The notes under the pieces: generated by a model | Databases searched by the model: none | The model's input: only the letters and a program-made list of their open reading frames with translations | Told to the model about the DNA's origin: nothing | Shown: positions 43,341 to 50,695 of the stretch, piece after piece | Numbering within the stretch: the first letter of the stretch is position 1 | Layout: every line of letters starts with the position of its first letter | Made by a program: the position numbers and the translations under genes | Source: Pseudonocardia sp. EC080619-01 | GTDB lineage: Bacteria; Actinomycetota; Actinomycetes; Mycobacteriales; Pseudonocardiaceae | Length of the DNA stretch: 64,000 bases | Direction: 5' to 3' | Assembly (NCBI RefSeq): GCF_001420995.1 | Contig: NZ_CP012184.1 | Location: 666,501-730,500, forward strand

Positions 43341-45200
43341 GTGGCGGGGCCCGCCGGCCGACCGGAGATCATCGCGGGCGTCGCACCGCAGCCGGAGTGG
43401 ATCACCGTCCACCCCGTGACCGAACGGATGGAGGGACCTGACAAAGTGGGCCGGATGCGTCTCGTGTTCACCCCCGGGGACGACCAGGGGTACGCCGAGG
43501 CCCGGAGCCGCCTGCTGGAGCAGTTCCTCGTCTGGGCGCGCCGTCGCCGCGTCGAGGTGGACACCGCGCTCGTCGCCGCCACGCTCGACTACAAGTACGC
43601 CCGCGACCGCCGGCTGGGCCGCTGGACCCGCGCGCACATCGCCGACGCGCTCGGGATGTGGTTCCCGCGCAAGGTGACCGTGCTGGAGCCCGACGACGTC
43701 GCCCCCGCGTTCCACGCCCTGGTCGACTTCCTCGCCGAGCACGACTGGTTCGACCCGCAGTCGTCCGAGCCCGACGCGCTGCACCGGCAGGTGCTCGACT
43801 CCACCCCCGCGCTGCACGACGGCCTCGCCGACGAGCGGAACTACGACCTCGGCAAGTTCTGGGGCGTCCAGCTGCACCGCAACGGGATCGACCCGGCCGA
43901 CCCGTCGGCCGTCCAGCGCTTCCTCGACCGGGCCGGGTCGGGCGAGGCCGACGTCGACCGGCACGCCCTCGCCGAGATCATGCGGCGTGACGCCCTGCGC
44001 CCCGCCCGGCCGGAGTGGAACCCCGAGCTGCCCCCGGTGCCGATGCCCGGCGCCGCCACGCTCGTCGACGCGGCGGAGCGCTCGGAGGCACTGGACCAGC
44101 TCCGCAAGCTGACCGTCTGGGTGCGGGCCGGGCGACGGCTCACCTCGGACGGCAGGCTGGGCCGCGCCGACGCGCTCGACCTGGCCGCGCACCTGCAGCT
44201 CGACCACCTCTACCGCGAGACCGCCCGCACCAGCGACGACCTGCCCGAGGTCTCGCTGCTGCTGCGCTGGGCCCGGGCCGCTCGGCTCGTCCGCGTCGTG
44301 CGCGGCCGGCTGCTGCCGGTCAAGAGCGCCGGGCCGCTGCTGAACCGGCCGATCGAGCTGTGGCGCCGGGTGTTCGAGTCCGTCGGGCGGCTCGGCGACA
44401 ACCTCGGCGGGACCGACGTGTTCGGCGCGCCGTCACTGTTCGGGATGTCGATGTCCGAGGCCCTGCCCATGCTCTGGGTCGGCCTGTACTGCGCCGGCGG
44501 CGGCCCGGTCCCGCTGGAGCACTTCCACCGCCAGGTCCGCGACACCGTGAACGACGAGGCGGGCTGCGTCGTCGACGACCTCGCGGGCGACGTCGAGCAG
44601 CGGCTGTGGCGCCGCGACGTGACGGCCCTGCTCGACGCCTGCGAGCTGCTCGGCGCGATCGAGCTGACCGAGACGCTCGACGCCGACGAGCTCGACGACC
44701 TGTCCCAGGTCGCGCACCGCGACGACCCGGACCCGACGGTCGTCGCGCTGACCCCGATGGGGCTGTGGGCGGTGCACGAGTACCTGCTGGAGCAGGGCGT
44801 CCACGTCCCCGCGCCGGGCGAGCTCGCCGAGGAGGACCTGGAGTACGTCTGCGTCCGGCTGGGTGCGGTCCGGAACGAGGTCGCGGAGGTCGAGATGGGT
44901 GCCTGGGTCAGCGCCCGGCAGACCGGCGACGCGGTGCGCGAGCTGGACCGGTTCCTGCGCCGCTGCGAGGTCCCGGCGCACCGGGCCCTCGCCCTGCACG
45001 CACTCGGCGAGACCGGTCCGGCCGGTCGCGCGGTCGCCGCCCGGCACCGGCTGCACGTCGCCGAGCCGGCGACGGCCGTCGCGGGGCCGGTCTGGTCCGG
45101 CCCGGCCCCCGCCCCGCGCGACCCGGGCGGCGGGGACCGGCCGCCGGCCGCACCGCACCCGCGGACCGCGGTCCGGCACAACCTCGAACCGGCCGGCTGA
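43341..45200 (+). CDS. large hypothetical protein, family unknown
   Basis: A 619-aa cytosolic protein without signal peptide or membrane segments. Residues 35-130 are basic and helical (DYKYARDRRLGRWTRAHIADALGMWFPRKV), the centre has GRRLTSDGRLGRADALDLAAHL and WARAARLVRVVRGRLLPVK, which look like a winged-helix-style module and recur, to my memory, in unassigned actinobacterial proteins. Two acidic helical regions follow and the last about 70 residues are a Pro/Ala-rich tail. GTG at 43341 is chosen for its AGGAGGGG site; an internal GTG at 43446 is weaker. I cannot assign a function. It is followed nine bases later by a convergent gene. Confidence 0.8.
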   Translation: MAGPAGRPEIIAGVAPQPEWITVHPVTERMEGPDKVGRMRLVFTPGDDQGYAEARSRLLEQFLVWARRRRVEVDTALVAATLDYKYARDRRLGRWTRAHIADALGMWFPRKVTVLEPDDVAPAFHALVDFLAEHDWFDPQSSEPDALHRQVLDSTPALHDGLADERNYDLGKFWGVQLHRNGIDPADPSAVQRFLDRAGSGEADVDRHALAEIMRRDALRPARPEWNPELPPVPMPGAATLVDAAERSEALDQLRKLTVWVRAGRRLTSDGRLGRADALDLAAHLQLDHLYRETARTSDDLPEVSLLLRWARAARLVRVVRGRLLPVKSAGPLLNRPIELWRRVFESVGRLGDNLGGTDVFGAPSLFGMSMSEALPMLWVGLYCAGGGPVPLEHFHRQVRDTVNDEAGCVVDDLAGDVEQRLWRRDVTALLDACELLGAIELTETLDADELDDLSQVAHRDDPDPTVVALTPMGLWAVHEYLLEQGVHVPAPGELAEEDLEYVCVRLGAVRNEVAEVEMGAWVSARQTGDAVRELDRFLRRCEVPAHRALALHALGETGPAGRAVAARHRLHVAEPATAVAGPVWSGPAPAPRDPGGGDRPPAAPHPRTAVRHNLEPAG

Positions 45201-45209
45201 ACGGGGCGG

Positions 45210-46175
45210 TCAGGTCTCCAGGACGACCTTGCCGGTGACGACGCGGTCGTCGATCCGGGACAGGGCCTCGCCCGCCTTCTCCAGCGGGAAGCGCTCGCTC
45301 ACGATCGGGTCGAGCGCGCCGGACCGCAGGTGCGGGAGCAGCGCGTCCCACTCCTGCGCGACGAAGCCGTCCCGGGCGAGCGCGTAGGCGCCCCACCCGA
45401 CGCCGCGGACGTCGACGTTGTTCAGCAGCAGCCGGTTCACCTTCACCGTCGGGATGTCGCCCGCGGTGAACCCGACGACCATCAGCCGGCCCAGCGGGCC
45501 GACGCAGCGCAGCGAGTCGGTGAAGCGGTCACCGCCGACCGGGTCGACGACCATGTCGACGCCCGCTCCCCCGGTGAGCTCCTTGACGGCGTCCTTGAAC
45601 CCCTCGACGCCGACGGCGTGGGCCGCGCCGGCCTGCCGTGCGACGTCGGCCTTGGCCTCGGTGGAGGCGACCCCGATGACCGTGGCGCCGAGCGCCGCCG
45701 CCAGCTGGATCACCGCCGTCCCGATGCCACCCGCGGCACCCTGGACGAGGACCGTTTCCCCCGCCCGCAGGCCGCCCCGGGTCTCCAGGGTGAAGTGCGC
45801 GGTCAGGTAGTTCATCGGCAGGCAGGCCCCGGCCGCGAACCCGACCTCGTCGGGCAGCGGCAGCACGACCTGCTCCGGCACCGAGACGACCTCGGAGAAC
45901 ACCCCGGACATCGTGAACGCGACGACCCGGTCGCCCGGCGCGAACCGGCTGCCCGGCCCGGCCTCGCGGACCGTCCCGGCGCACTCCGAGCCGAGCGTGA
46001 AGGGGGGCTCCGGCTTGTACTGGTACAGGCCGCGGGTCAGCAGGACGTCCGGGAAGTTGACCCCGGCCGCGGCGACGTCGACGAGGACCTCGCCGTCCCC
46101 CCGGACCGGTGGGTCCACCTCGTTGACGCGGACCGCGGACGGCCCGTCCAGCTCGACGACCTGCACTGCACGCAC
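45210..46175 (-). CDS. NADPH:quinone oxidoreductase-type medium-chain dehydrogenase
   Basis: A 321-aa zinc-independent medium-chain reductase. The N-terminal GroES-like domain shows GVNFPDVLLTRGLYQ and LGSECAGTV; the Rossmann domain has VLVQGAAGGIGTAVIQLA, the motif A-A-G-G-x-G of quinone reductases. Zinc ligands of alcohol dehydrogenases are absent. It would reduce quinones or alpha,beta-unsaturated carbonyls with NADPH. GTG start with GGGAGA four bases upstream. Directly before it is a 14-bp-arm palindrome that may be an operator, hinting at induction by electrophiles or another stress signal. Confidence 0.88.
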   Translation of the reverse strand: MRAVQVVELDGPSAVRVNEVDPPVRGDGEVLVDVAAAGVNFPDVLLTRGLYQYKPEPPFTLGSECAGTVREAGPGSRFAPGDRVVAFTMSGVFSEVVSVPEQVVLPLPDEVGFAAGACLPMNYLTAHFTLETRGGLRAGETVLVQGAAGGIGTAVIQLAAALGATVIGVASTEAKADVARQAGAAHAVGVEGFKDAVKELTGGAGVDMVVDPVGGDRFTDSLRCVGPLGRLMVVGFTAGDIPTVKVNRLLLNNVDVRGVGWGAYALARDGFVAQEWDALLPHLRSGALDPIVSERFPLEKAGEALSRIDDRVVTGKVVLET

Positions 46176-46189
46176 GTGCTCTCCCTGTC

Positions 46190-46218
46190 GTTCGACGGCG
46201 GTGTCACCGCCATCGAAC
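46190..46218. promoter_or_regulatory. long palindrome upstream of the quinone oxidoreductase
   Basis: Arms 46190-46203 and 46205-46218 are complementary over 14 bp with one mismatch around a single central T; the outer bases read GTTCGA and TCGAAC. It lies 14 bp upstream of the start codon, overlapping the expected leader or promoter. It may be a TetR/GntR-type operator or a 5' hairpin. Confidence 0.45.
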
Positions 46219-46245
46219 CACGGGCACGTGTGACGTGCGGGTGAT

Positions 46246-46557
46246 CTACACCGGCTGCGCGTCGCCGTAGCGCGGGGTGCGCGTGTCGGTCAGCGACTCG
46301 CACAGCTCGGACAGGCGCTGGTCGATCCGGTCCTGCACGCGCTCCAGCGCGTCGAGCTCCAGCATCAGGTCGAGCGCGTCCTGTGCGCCGTCGGTACCGG
46401 CCAGCACCCGCTCCAGCTCGGCACGGCGTTCCAGCGTGCGCCGGCGGCACGCGTCGGCGGTGGCCTTGTGGGCGGTGAGGCGTGCGCGGGTGGTCTCGGC
46501 GAGGTCGGCGCCGCCGGAGACGGAGGCGACTCGTTCTTCCAGCAGGTGGGGGTTCAC
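46246..46557 (-). CDS. small hypothetical coiled-coil protein
   Basis: A 103-aa highly charged helical protein: RLTAHKATADACRRRTLERRAELERVL then DLMLELDALERVQDRIDQRLSELCESL give heptad patterns consistent with a helical hairpin or dimeric coiled coil. No signal peptide or known domain. The GTG at 46557 is preceded by AGGAGGG at an ideal distance, which fixes the start. It stands alone on the - strand between the oxidoreductase and another orphan; function unknown. Confidence 0.65.
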   Translation of the reverse strand: MNPHLLEERVASVSGGADLAETTRARLTAHKATADACRRRTLERRAELERVLAGTDGAQDALDLMLELDALERVQDRIDQRLSELCESLTDTRTPRYGDAQPV

Positions 46558-46723
46558 GGGCAGGCCCTCCTGGTGCGTCGACGTGCGGTGGTGGCCGCGT
46601 CGGTCCGGGTGCGACGGCCCACGTGACCGCCGCCACATCCACGCTAGACGATCAGCGTGTGCCGCGCATCACATCGATGTCGCATCCCGGTGAATCACCA
46701 GAACCTGCGGGACGGGGATCCGC

Positions 46724-47152
46724 TCAGTCGCCGCGGCGGGGCCGCGGGATCAGCTCGGCCGGGACGCCCCGGCGCTCGGCGACCTGGTCGGTCGTCAGGT
46801 GGAAGTGGCCGCGCTTCGAGCGACGGCAGAGATAGGCGCGCTGCGGGCGCCCGCCGAGAGCCTCGAGCTCGCGGGCCGCGCACTCGGCGGCGTCACGATC
46901 CGGATAGATGACCTTGCCGTCGCTGCCGGCGACGCCCCCGCCGCCGAACCGCTCGCGGTCCTCGATCTCGCGCCGGCCCGGCCGGCACACCTCGGGGCGG
47001 CCGGAGCGCATCAGCCGCGCGTACCGGCCCAGCACGCGTCCGCGGTCGGCGTCGACGACACCACGGCCGGACGGCAGGTCCTCCACCGAGCGTCGCGCAG
47101 CCGGGATGAGCCCCGGGTGCACCGCCGGAATCCTGTCGTACTTCCCGTCCAT
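46724..47152 (-). CDS. hypothetical protein with a degenerate Cys/His C-terminal motif
   Basis: A 142-aa basic cytosolic protein. The C-terminal part, KVIYPDRDAAECAARELEALG then RAYLCRRSKRGHFHLTT, looks like the small proteins that end in a C-x-x-C-x-W-H-L-T knuckle and are common in phages and plasmids, but here the second Cys is Ser, so the metal site is probably lost or altered. The ATG has GGAGG six bases upstream. Its long 5' neighbour region contains a GTGACG/CGTCAC dyad. Function unknown; mobile-element origin is a possibility only. Confidence 0.6.
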   Translation of the reverse strand: MDGKYDRIPAVHPGLIPAARRSVEDLPSGRGVVDADRGRVLGRYARLMRSGRPEVCRPGRREIEDRERFGGGGVAGSDGKVIYPDRDAAECAARELEALGGRPQRAYLCRRSKRGHFHLTTDQVAERRGVPAELIPRPRRGD

Positions 47153-47264
47153 GTCGCCTCCACGTCGCCGTCACTTGTGGATCGCTGCCGACATCCTGCC
47201 TCGTTACCGGCGCCCACGGAGTCCCTCGATCGTGTCATCCATCACCACCTGGCAACCCCAGACG

Positions 47265-47279
47265 GTGACGGAACGTCAC
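47265..47279. promoter_or_regulatory. GTGACG-N3-CGTCAC dyad
   Basis: A perfect 6-3-6 inverted repeat, GTGACGGAACGTCAC, in the divergent region between two orphan genes. It lies 113 bp from the left gene and about 90 bp upstream of the promoter of the right gene. It has the size and symmetry of a dimeric regulator site; the protein is unknown. Confidence 0.35.
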
Positions 47280-47368
47280 AGTACCCCGCTGTTCGGCGCA
47301 TCCGGCGCACCGCCGGACGCCGTCCTCCGGAGGTTGTCACACCAGCGGGTAGAGCGTCCGGCGGCAGG

Positions 47369-47397
47369 CTGTCCATGGCTTTGCGCGCCCGTATGAT
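47369..47397 (+). promoter_or_regulatory. promoter of the 187-aa orphan-dinB operon
   Basis: CTGTCC (47369-47374) and TATGAT (47392-47397) are 17 bp apart; TATGAT matches the -10 consensus at five of six positions. Transcription would start near 47404 and run through the orphan into dinB. No LexA-type box is seen nearby. Confidence 0.45.
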
Positions 47398-47457
47398 GAA
47401 AACCCGGCCCGTGCGTGACGCGGATCACCGGTCGCGAGCGGGTCCGGGGGGAACGAG

Positions 47458-48021
47458 ATGGCGATCCAGCCCGACACGGGCATCGGCAGCGGACAGGGCG
47501 GACCGCGCTGGACCGAGGTCCTCTCCGACTCCGACCTCTGCGCCGGGGTGTTCGACGTCCGCTGGGACCTGCGCCCCCGGCTGCGCGGCTGGCTCGCCGC
47601 CCACGACCTGCCCACCGCGTGGGGCCGCGAGCCCCACCGCCCCGCGATCGACGCGTGGGCGATGCTCGACGGCGGCGTCCTCGCGGCGTCCGCGGTGACG
47701 CTGCCGGGCTCCCCGCCCGGCGCCGTACCGATGCCGGGGCGGCCGGCGACCGCCGGACTGGTCCCGGAGGCCCCGTCCTCACTGCTCACTCCGGGGATGC
47801 GGGTCATCGGGTACCGGACGCTCCGGCTGCTGATCTCCCGCCTGGGCCTGGCCGGCCCCACGCAGGCGCTGCGGGGCGAGCACCTGGACGTGCCGGGTGT
47901 CGTCGAGGACCTGTTCGACACCCGCCGCCACGACGACGAGGCCGTCGAGCAGGCCGAGCTCCTCGCGACCTGCACCGACCGGTCGACGATGCGCTGGGTG
48001 GTCGCGGCGCTGCGGCCCTGA
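47458..48021 (+). CDS. hypothetical protein encoded directly upstream of dinB
   Basis: A 187-aa cytosolic protein with no recognised domain. Conserved-looking features are FDVRWDLRPRLRGWLAAHDLP, a Gly/Pro-rich middle and LLISRLGLAGPTQALRGEHLDVPGVVEDLFDTRRHDDEAVEQAELL. The start has a GGGGGG-AA site and a good promoter about 60 bp upstream. The stop is only 18 bp before the GTG of dinB, so the two genes very likely share one mRNA. The partnership makes it a candidate accessory factor of the polymerase, but nothing in the sequence proves that. Confidence 0.65.
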   Translation: MAIQPDTGIGSGQGGPRWTEVLSDSDLCAGVFDVRWDLRPRLRGWLAAHDLPTAWGREPHRPAIDAWAMLDGGVLAASAVTLPGSPPGAVPMPGRPATAGLVPEAPSSLLTPGMRVIGYRTLRLLISRLGLAGPTQALRGEHLDVPGVVEDLFDTRRHDDEAVEQAELLATCTDRSTMRWVVAALRP

Positions 48022-48039
48022 ACCCGCGATGCTCCGGCC

Positions 48040-49086
48040 GTGAGCCGCCGCATCCTGCACGCCGACCTCGACCAGTTCCTGGCCGCGGCCGAGCTGCTGC
48101 GCAGGCCCGAGCTGGCCGGGCTACCGCTGGTCGTCGGCGGCGACGGTGACCCGGACTCCCGCACGGTCGTCGCCACCGCGTCCTACGAGGCCCGCGCGTT
48201 CGGCGTGCGGTCGGGCATGCCGATGCGGCTCGCCCGGCGGAGATGTCCCGGCGCGGTGTTCCTGCCGTCGGACAAGCCGTACTACGAGGAGGTCTCCGAG
48301 CAGGTCATGGGCCTGCTCCGCGATCTCGGCGAGCCGGTCGAGGTGATCGGCTGGGACGAGGCGTTCGTCGGCACCGACGGCGACCCGTGGGCCCTCGCGG
48401 AGCGGATCCGGGAGACGGTCTCCTCGACCGGGCTGTCCTGCGCGGTGGGGATCGGCGACAACACGCTGCGGGCCAAGGCGGCCACCGGCTACGCGAAGCC
48501 GGGCGGGGTGCACGAGCTGACCGCCGCGAACTGGTTCGCCACCCTCGGTGCCGACCCGCCCGAGGCGCTGCCGGGCATCGGCCGGGCGACCGCGCGGGCG
48601 CTCGCCGAGCTGGGGATCACCACCGTCACCGAGCTCGCGGAGTCCCGCCCCGGTGACGTGGCGGCCCGGCTCGGGCCGAACCGCGGGCCGTACTACGTCT
48701 CGCTCGGCCGCGGGATGGGGCGCACCGAGCTGGACACCGGCCCGTGGGTGCCGCGCTCGCGCAGCCGGGAGACGACCTTCCCCGCCGATCTCACCGACCG
48801 CTCCGCGATGCACGCCGAGCTGCGCACGCTGGCCCACCGGGTCGCGGCCGACGTCGCCGGTGAGGACCGCGACTGCGTCCGGGTCGGGATCCGGGTGCGG
48901 ACCCGCAGCTTCCGCACCACCACCCGCAGCCGGGCCCTCGACCCGCCGGGGCGCGACGGCGACGTGATCGCGGACGTCGCCGCCGCGCTGCTGGACGAGA
49001 TGGCCCCGGACCGTCCGGTGCGGCTGCTCGGGGTGCGGGCGGAACTGGCCGAGCAGGCATCCGGAGGATCCGCTCGTCATTTGTGA
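48040..49086 (+). CDS. dinB: Y-family DNA polymerase IV, DinB2 type
   Basis: A 348-aa translesion polymerase. The N-terminal ILHADLDQFLAAAEL holds the catalytic Asp9 and the steric-gate position, which here is Leu14 instead of the Phe/Tyr normally found; Asp106-Glu107 in GWDEAF complete the acidic triad. YEARAFGVRSGMP is the finger-region signature and ALPGIGRATARALAELGI a helix-hairpin-helix; the little-finger domain occupies about residues 235-340. Leu at the gate is the hallmark of mycobacterial DinB2, which accepts ribonucleotides. No canonical clamp-binding peptide is obvious at the C-terminus, also as in DinB2. It is the second gene after the 187-aa orphan. Confidence 0.9.
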   Translation: MSRRILHADLDQFLAAAELLRRPELAGLPLVVGGDGDPDSRTVVATASYEARAFGVRSGMPMRLARRRCPGAVFLPSDKPYYEEVSEQVMGLLRDLGEPVEVIGWDEAFVGTDGDPWALAERIRETVSSTGLSCAVGIGDNTLRAKAATGYAKPGGVHELTAANWFATLGADPPEALPGIGRATARALAELGITTVTELAESRPGDVAARLGPNRGPYYVSLGRGMGRTELDTGPWVPRSRSRETTFPADLTDRSAMHAELRTLAHRVAADVAGEDRDCVRVGIRVRTRSFRTTTRSRALDPPGRDGDVIADVAAALLDEMAPDRPVRLLGVRAELAEQASGGSARHL

Positions 49087-49189
49087 TGAGCCCGGACGCC
49101 GGTCGATAACGACCTACCGGACAAAGATCGACAGGCTGTCTGCGGAACGCGCCGGCACGGGGCCGACGGATCCGCACGAGGAGGATTCC

Positions 49190-50239
49190 GTGCGGCGTGC
49201 AACGCGGGCAGCAGCGATGATGCTGACCGCCTCGGTGATGACGGGGATGCTCACGGGGTGCGACTCGGCCCGGGCAACCGTCTCGCGGGTGGTGGACGGG
49301 GACACGATCGACGTGACGGCCGACGGCAGGGAACAGCGTGTGCGGCTGCTCAACATCGACACTCCCGAGACCGTGGACCCGGACGAGGACGTGCAGTGCC
49401 TCGGCCCGGAGGCCTCGGCGCACCTCGCATCGCTCCTGCCGGTCGGGACCGAGGTCGAGCTCCTGGTCGACGACGAGCACCGGGACGGGTACGACCGGGT
49501 CCTCGCCGGTGTCCGCCTCGACGACGGGCGGTTGGTGAACGCGGAGATGGCGCGGGCCGGTTTGGCGCTGCCCATGGCGATCGGGCGCAACGACCGGTTC
49601 CTCCCCGAGGTCGAGCAGGCCAATGCCGAGGCGGTGGCCGCGCAGCGCGGTCTGTACGACCCCGAGATCGGCTGCACCGTCCCGGGACAGGTCGCCGACA
49701 TCGAGCGGACCGCATCGACGCTCCCGTCGTCGTCCGCTGCGACGACAGCCGAACAGGCCGACTCGGGCGCCTCGGGTGCCGCTGCCGTCATCGCGAGCGC
49801 GCTCCTGCTCAAGGGAGCGCTGGACTCCGGGGTGCCGGGCGACGGGTTGATCTGGAAGGCGGCACACGCCCTGCCGACCCGTTCGTCGATGTCCGCCCGG
49901 GTGCAGAGGGTCGCGGGAACCGCACGGACGAACGAGAACGGTTTCCGGGAGCGCGCCCGGGTACTGCGTACCCCTCCTCCCCCGCCACCGGCCGCCGGCG
50001 GCGGGACCGGGAGCGCCGCGTCCTCCCCGCGACCGAAGCCCAAGCCGAAGCCGTCCGGCGGTGGCGCCGGCGCGACGGCGAAGCCCACGCCGAAGCCGTC
50101 GTCGGGAGGGTCGGCCGGTACGCCGAAACCCGCTCCGAAGCCGAAGCCGAACGTGGACACCTCGGGTGGCTCCGGTCCCGCCGGGTACACGGGACCACGC
50201 TGCTATGCACCGGGTGGGAAGACCTGGAAGCCCTGCTGA
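49190..50239 (+). CDS. thermonuclease (SNase) domain lipoprotein with Pro/Lys-rich tail
   Basis: A 349-aa exported nuclease. Residues 1-24 form a lipoprotein signal with lipobox LTGC (Cys24), though the leader is Met-rich. Residues 28-160 are an SNase domain: VVDGDTI (34-40), Arg52 and Glu60 in VRLLNIDTPE, and Arg103 in YDRVLA correspond to the catalytic Arg35, Glu43 and Arg87 of staphylococcal nuclease. A helical stretch is followed by a long Pro/Lys/Gly linker (about 262-325) ending in a small YTGPRCYAPGGKTWKPC motif with two Cys. It would degrade DNA or RNA at the outer surface. GTG start with GAGGAGG upstream. Confidence 0.85.
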   Translation: MRRATRAAAMMLTASVMTGMLTGCDSARATVSRVVDGDTIDVTADGREQRVRLLNIDTPETVDPDEDVQCLGPEASAHLASLLPVGTEVELLVDDEHRDGYDRVLAGVRLDDGRLVNAEMARAGLALPMAIGRNDRFLPEVEQANAEAVAAQRGLYDPEIGCTVPGQVADIERTASTLPSSSAATTAEQADSGASGAAAVIASALLLKGALDSGVPGDGLIWKAAHALPTRSSMSARVQRVAGTARTNENGFRERARVLRTPPPPPPAAGGGTGSAASSPRPKPKPKPSGGGAGATAKPTPKPSSGGSAGTPKPAPKPKPNVDTSGGSGPAGYTGPRCYAPGGKTWKPC

Positions 50240-50274
50240 CCGTGACCGGCACCGCCGGGTGGCACGCTTGCCCG

Positions 50275-50640
50275 GTGACGACCTGGACCAGCGACGAGTG
50301 CGCCGCCCACTGGGGCGTGCAGGTGGGGACCTGGAACTCCTACGTCAGCCGGGGCCAGGCGCCCGCGCCGCTGCCCGGTCCCGGCCCCGACGGCCGGAAG
50401 GTGTGGGACGCCGACGAGGTCCGGTCCTGGTCGCGGCCCGGCGCCGGGCGCCGCCGCACCTCCGGCGACGCCGACGAGCTCCTGGCACGCATGCGCGGGA
50501 CCGGCGCCGAGCTGGAGGAGCTGCGCTCCCGGCAGCGCGAGCTGCTCCGGGCCGGCCGGGAGGCCGGGTGCGAGATCAGCGCGATGGCGTCGGCGCTGGG
50601 GATCTCCCGGCAGACCGCGTACGCCTGGTTGAAGGACTGA
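50275..50640 (+). CDS. small DNA-binding protein with two helix-turn-helix motifs
   Basis: A 121-aa protein. The N-terminus (TSDECAAHWGVQVGTWNSYV ... DGRKVWDADEVRSW) matches the MerR/excisionase-like HTH_17 fold; the middle is a charged helix (ELLARMRGTGAELEELRSRQRELL); the C-terminus ISAMASALGISRQTAYAWLKD is a second, resolvase-like helix-turn-helix. Such two-headed proteins are widespread in actinobacteria with no known target. The start is uncertain (GTG 50275 preferred, GTG 50242 possible). It lies 35 bp after the nuclease gene on the same strand. Confidence 0.75.
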   Translation: MTTWTSDECAAHWGVQVGTWNSYVSRGQAPAPLPGPGPDGRKVWDADEVRSWSRPGAGRRRTSGDADELLARMRGTGAELEELRSRQRELLRAGREAGCEISAMASALGISRQTAYAWLKD

Positions 50641-50695
50641 TCGTCCTCGTCGAGACTGCTCCACGGCTGCGCACCGCAACGGAGGGGGACGCGCG

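Larger units (their letters stand above)
47153..47457. other. 305-bp gene-free divergent region
   Basis: The gap between the 142-aa orphan and the 187-aa orphan has no credible gene. It contains the dyad at 47265-47279 and a promoter at 47369-47397, both listed separately. Nothing else recognisable was found on either strand. Confidence 0.5.

Noticed and set aside
46190..46218. The palindrome upstream of the quinone oxidoreductase as a LexA box
   Set aside because: The half-sites are in the order GTTCGA...TCGAAC, the reverse of the SOS box, and are 17 bp apart instead of 4.
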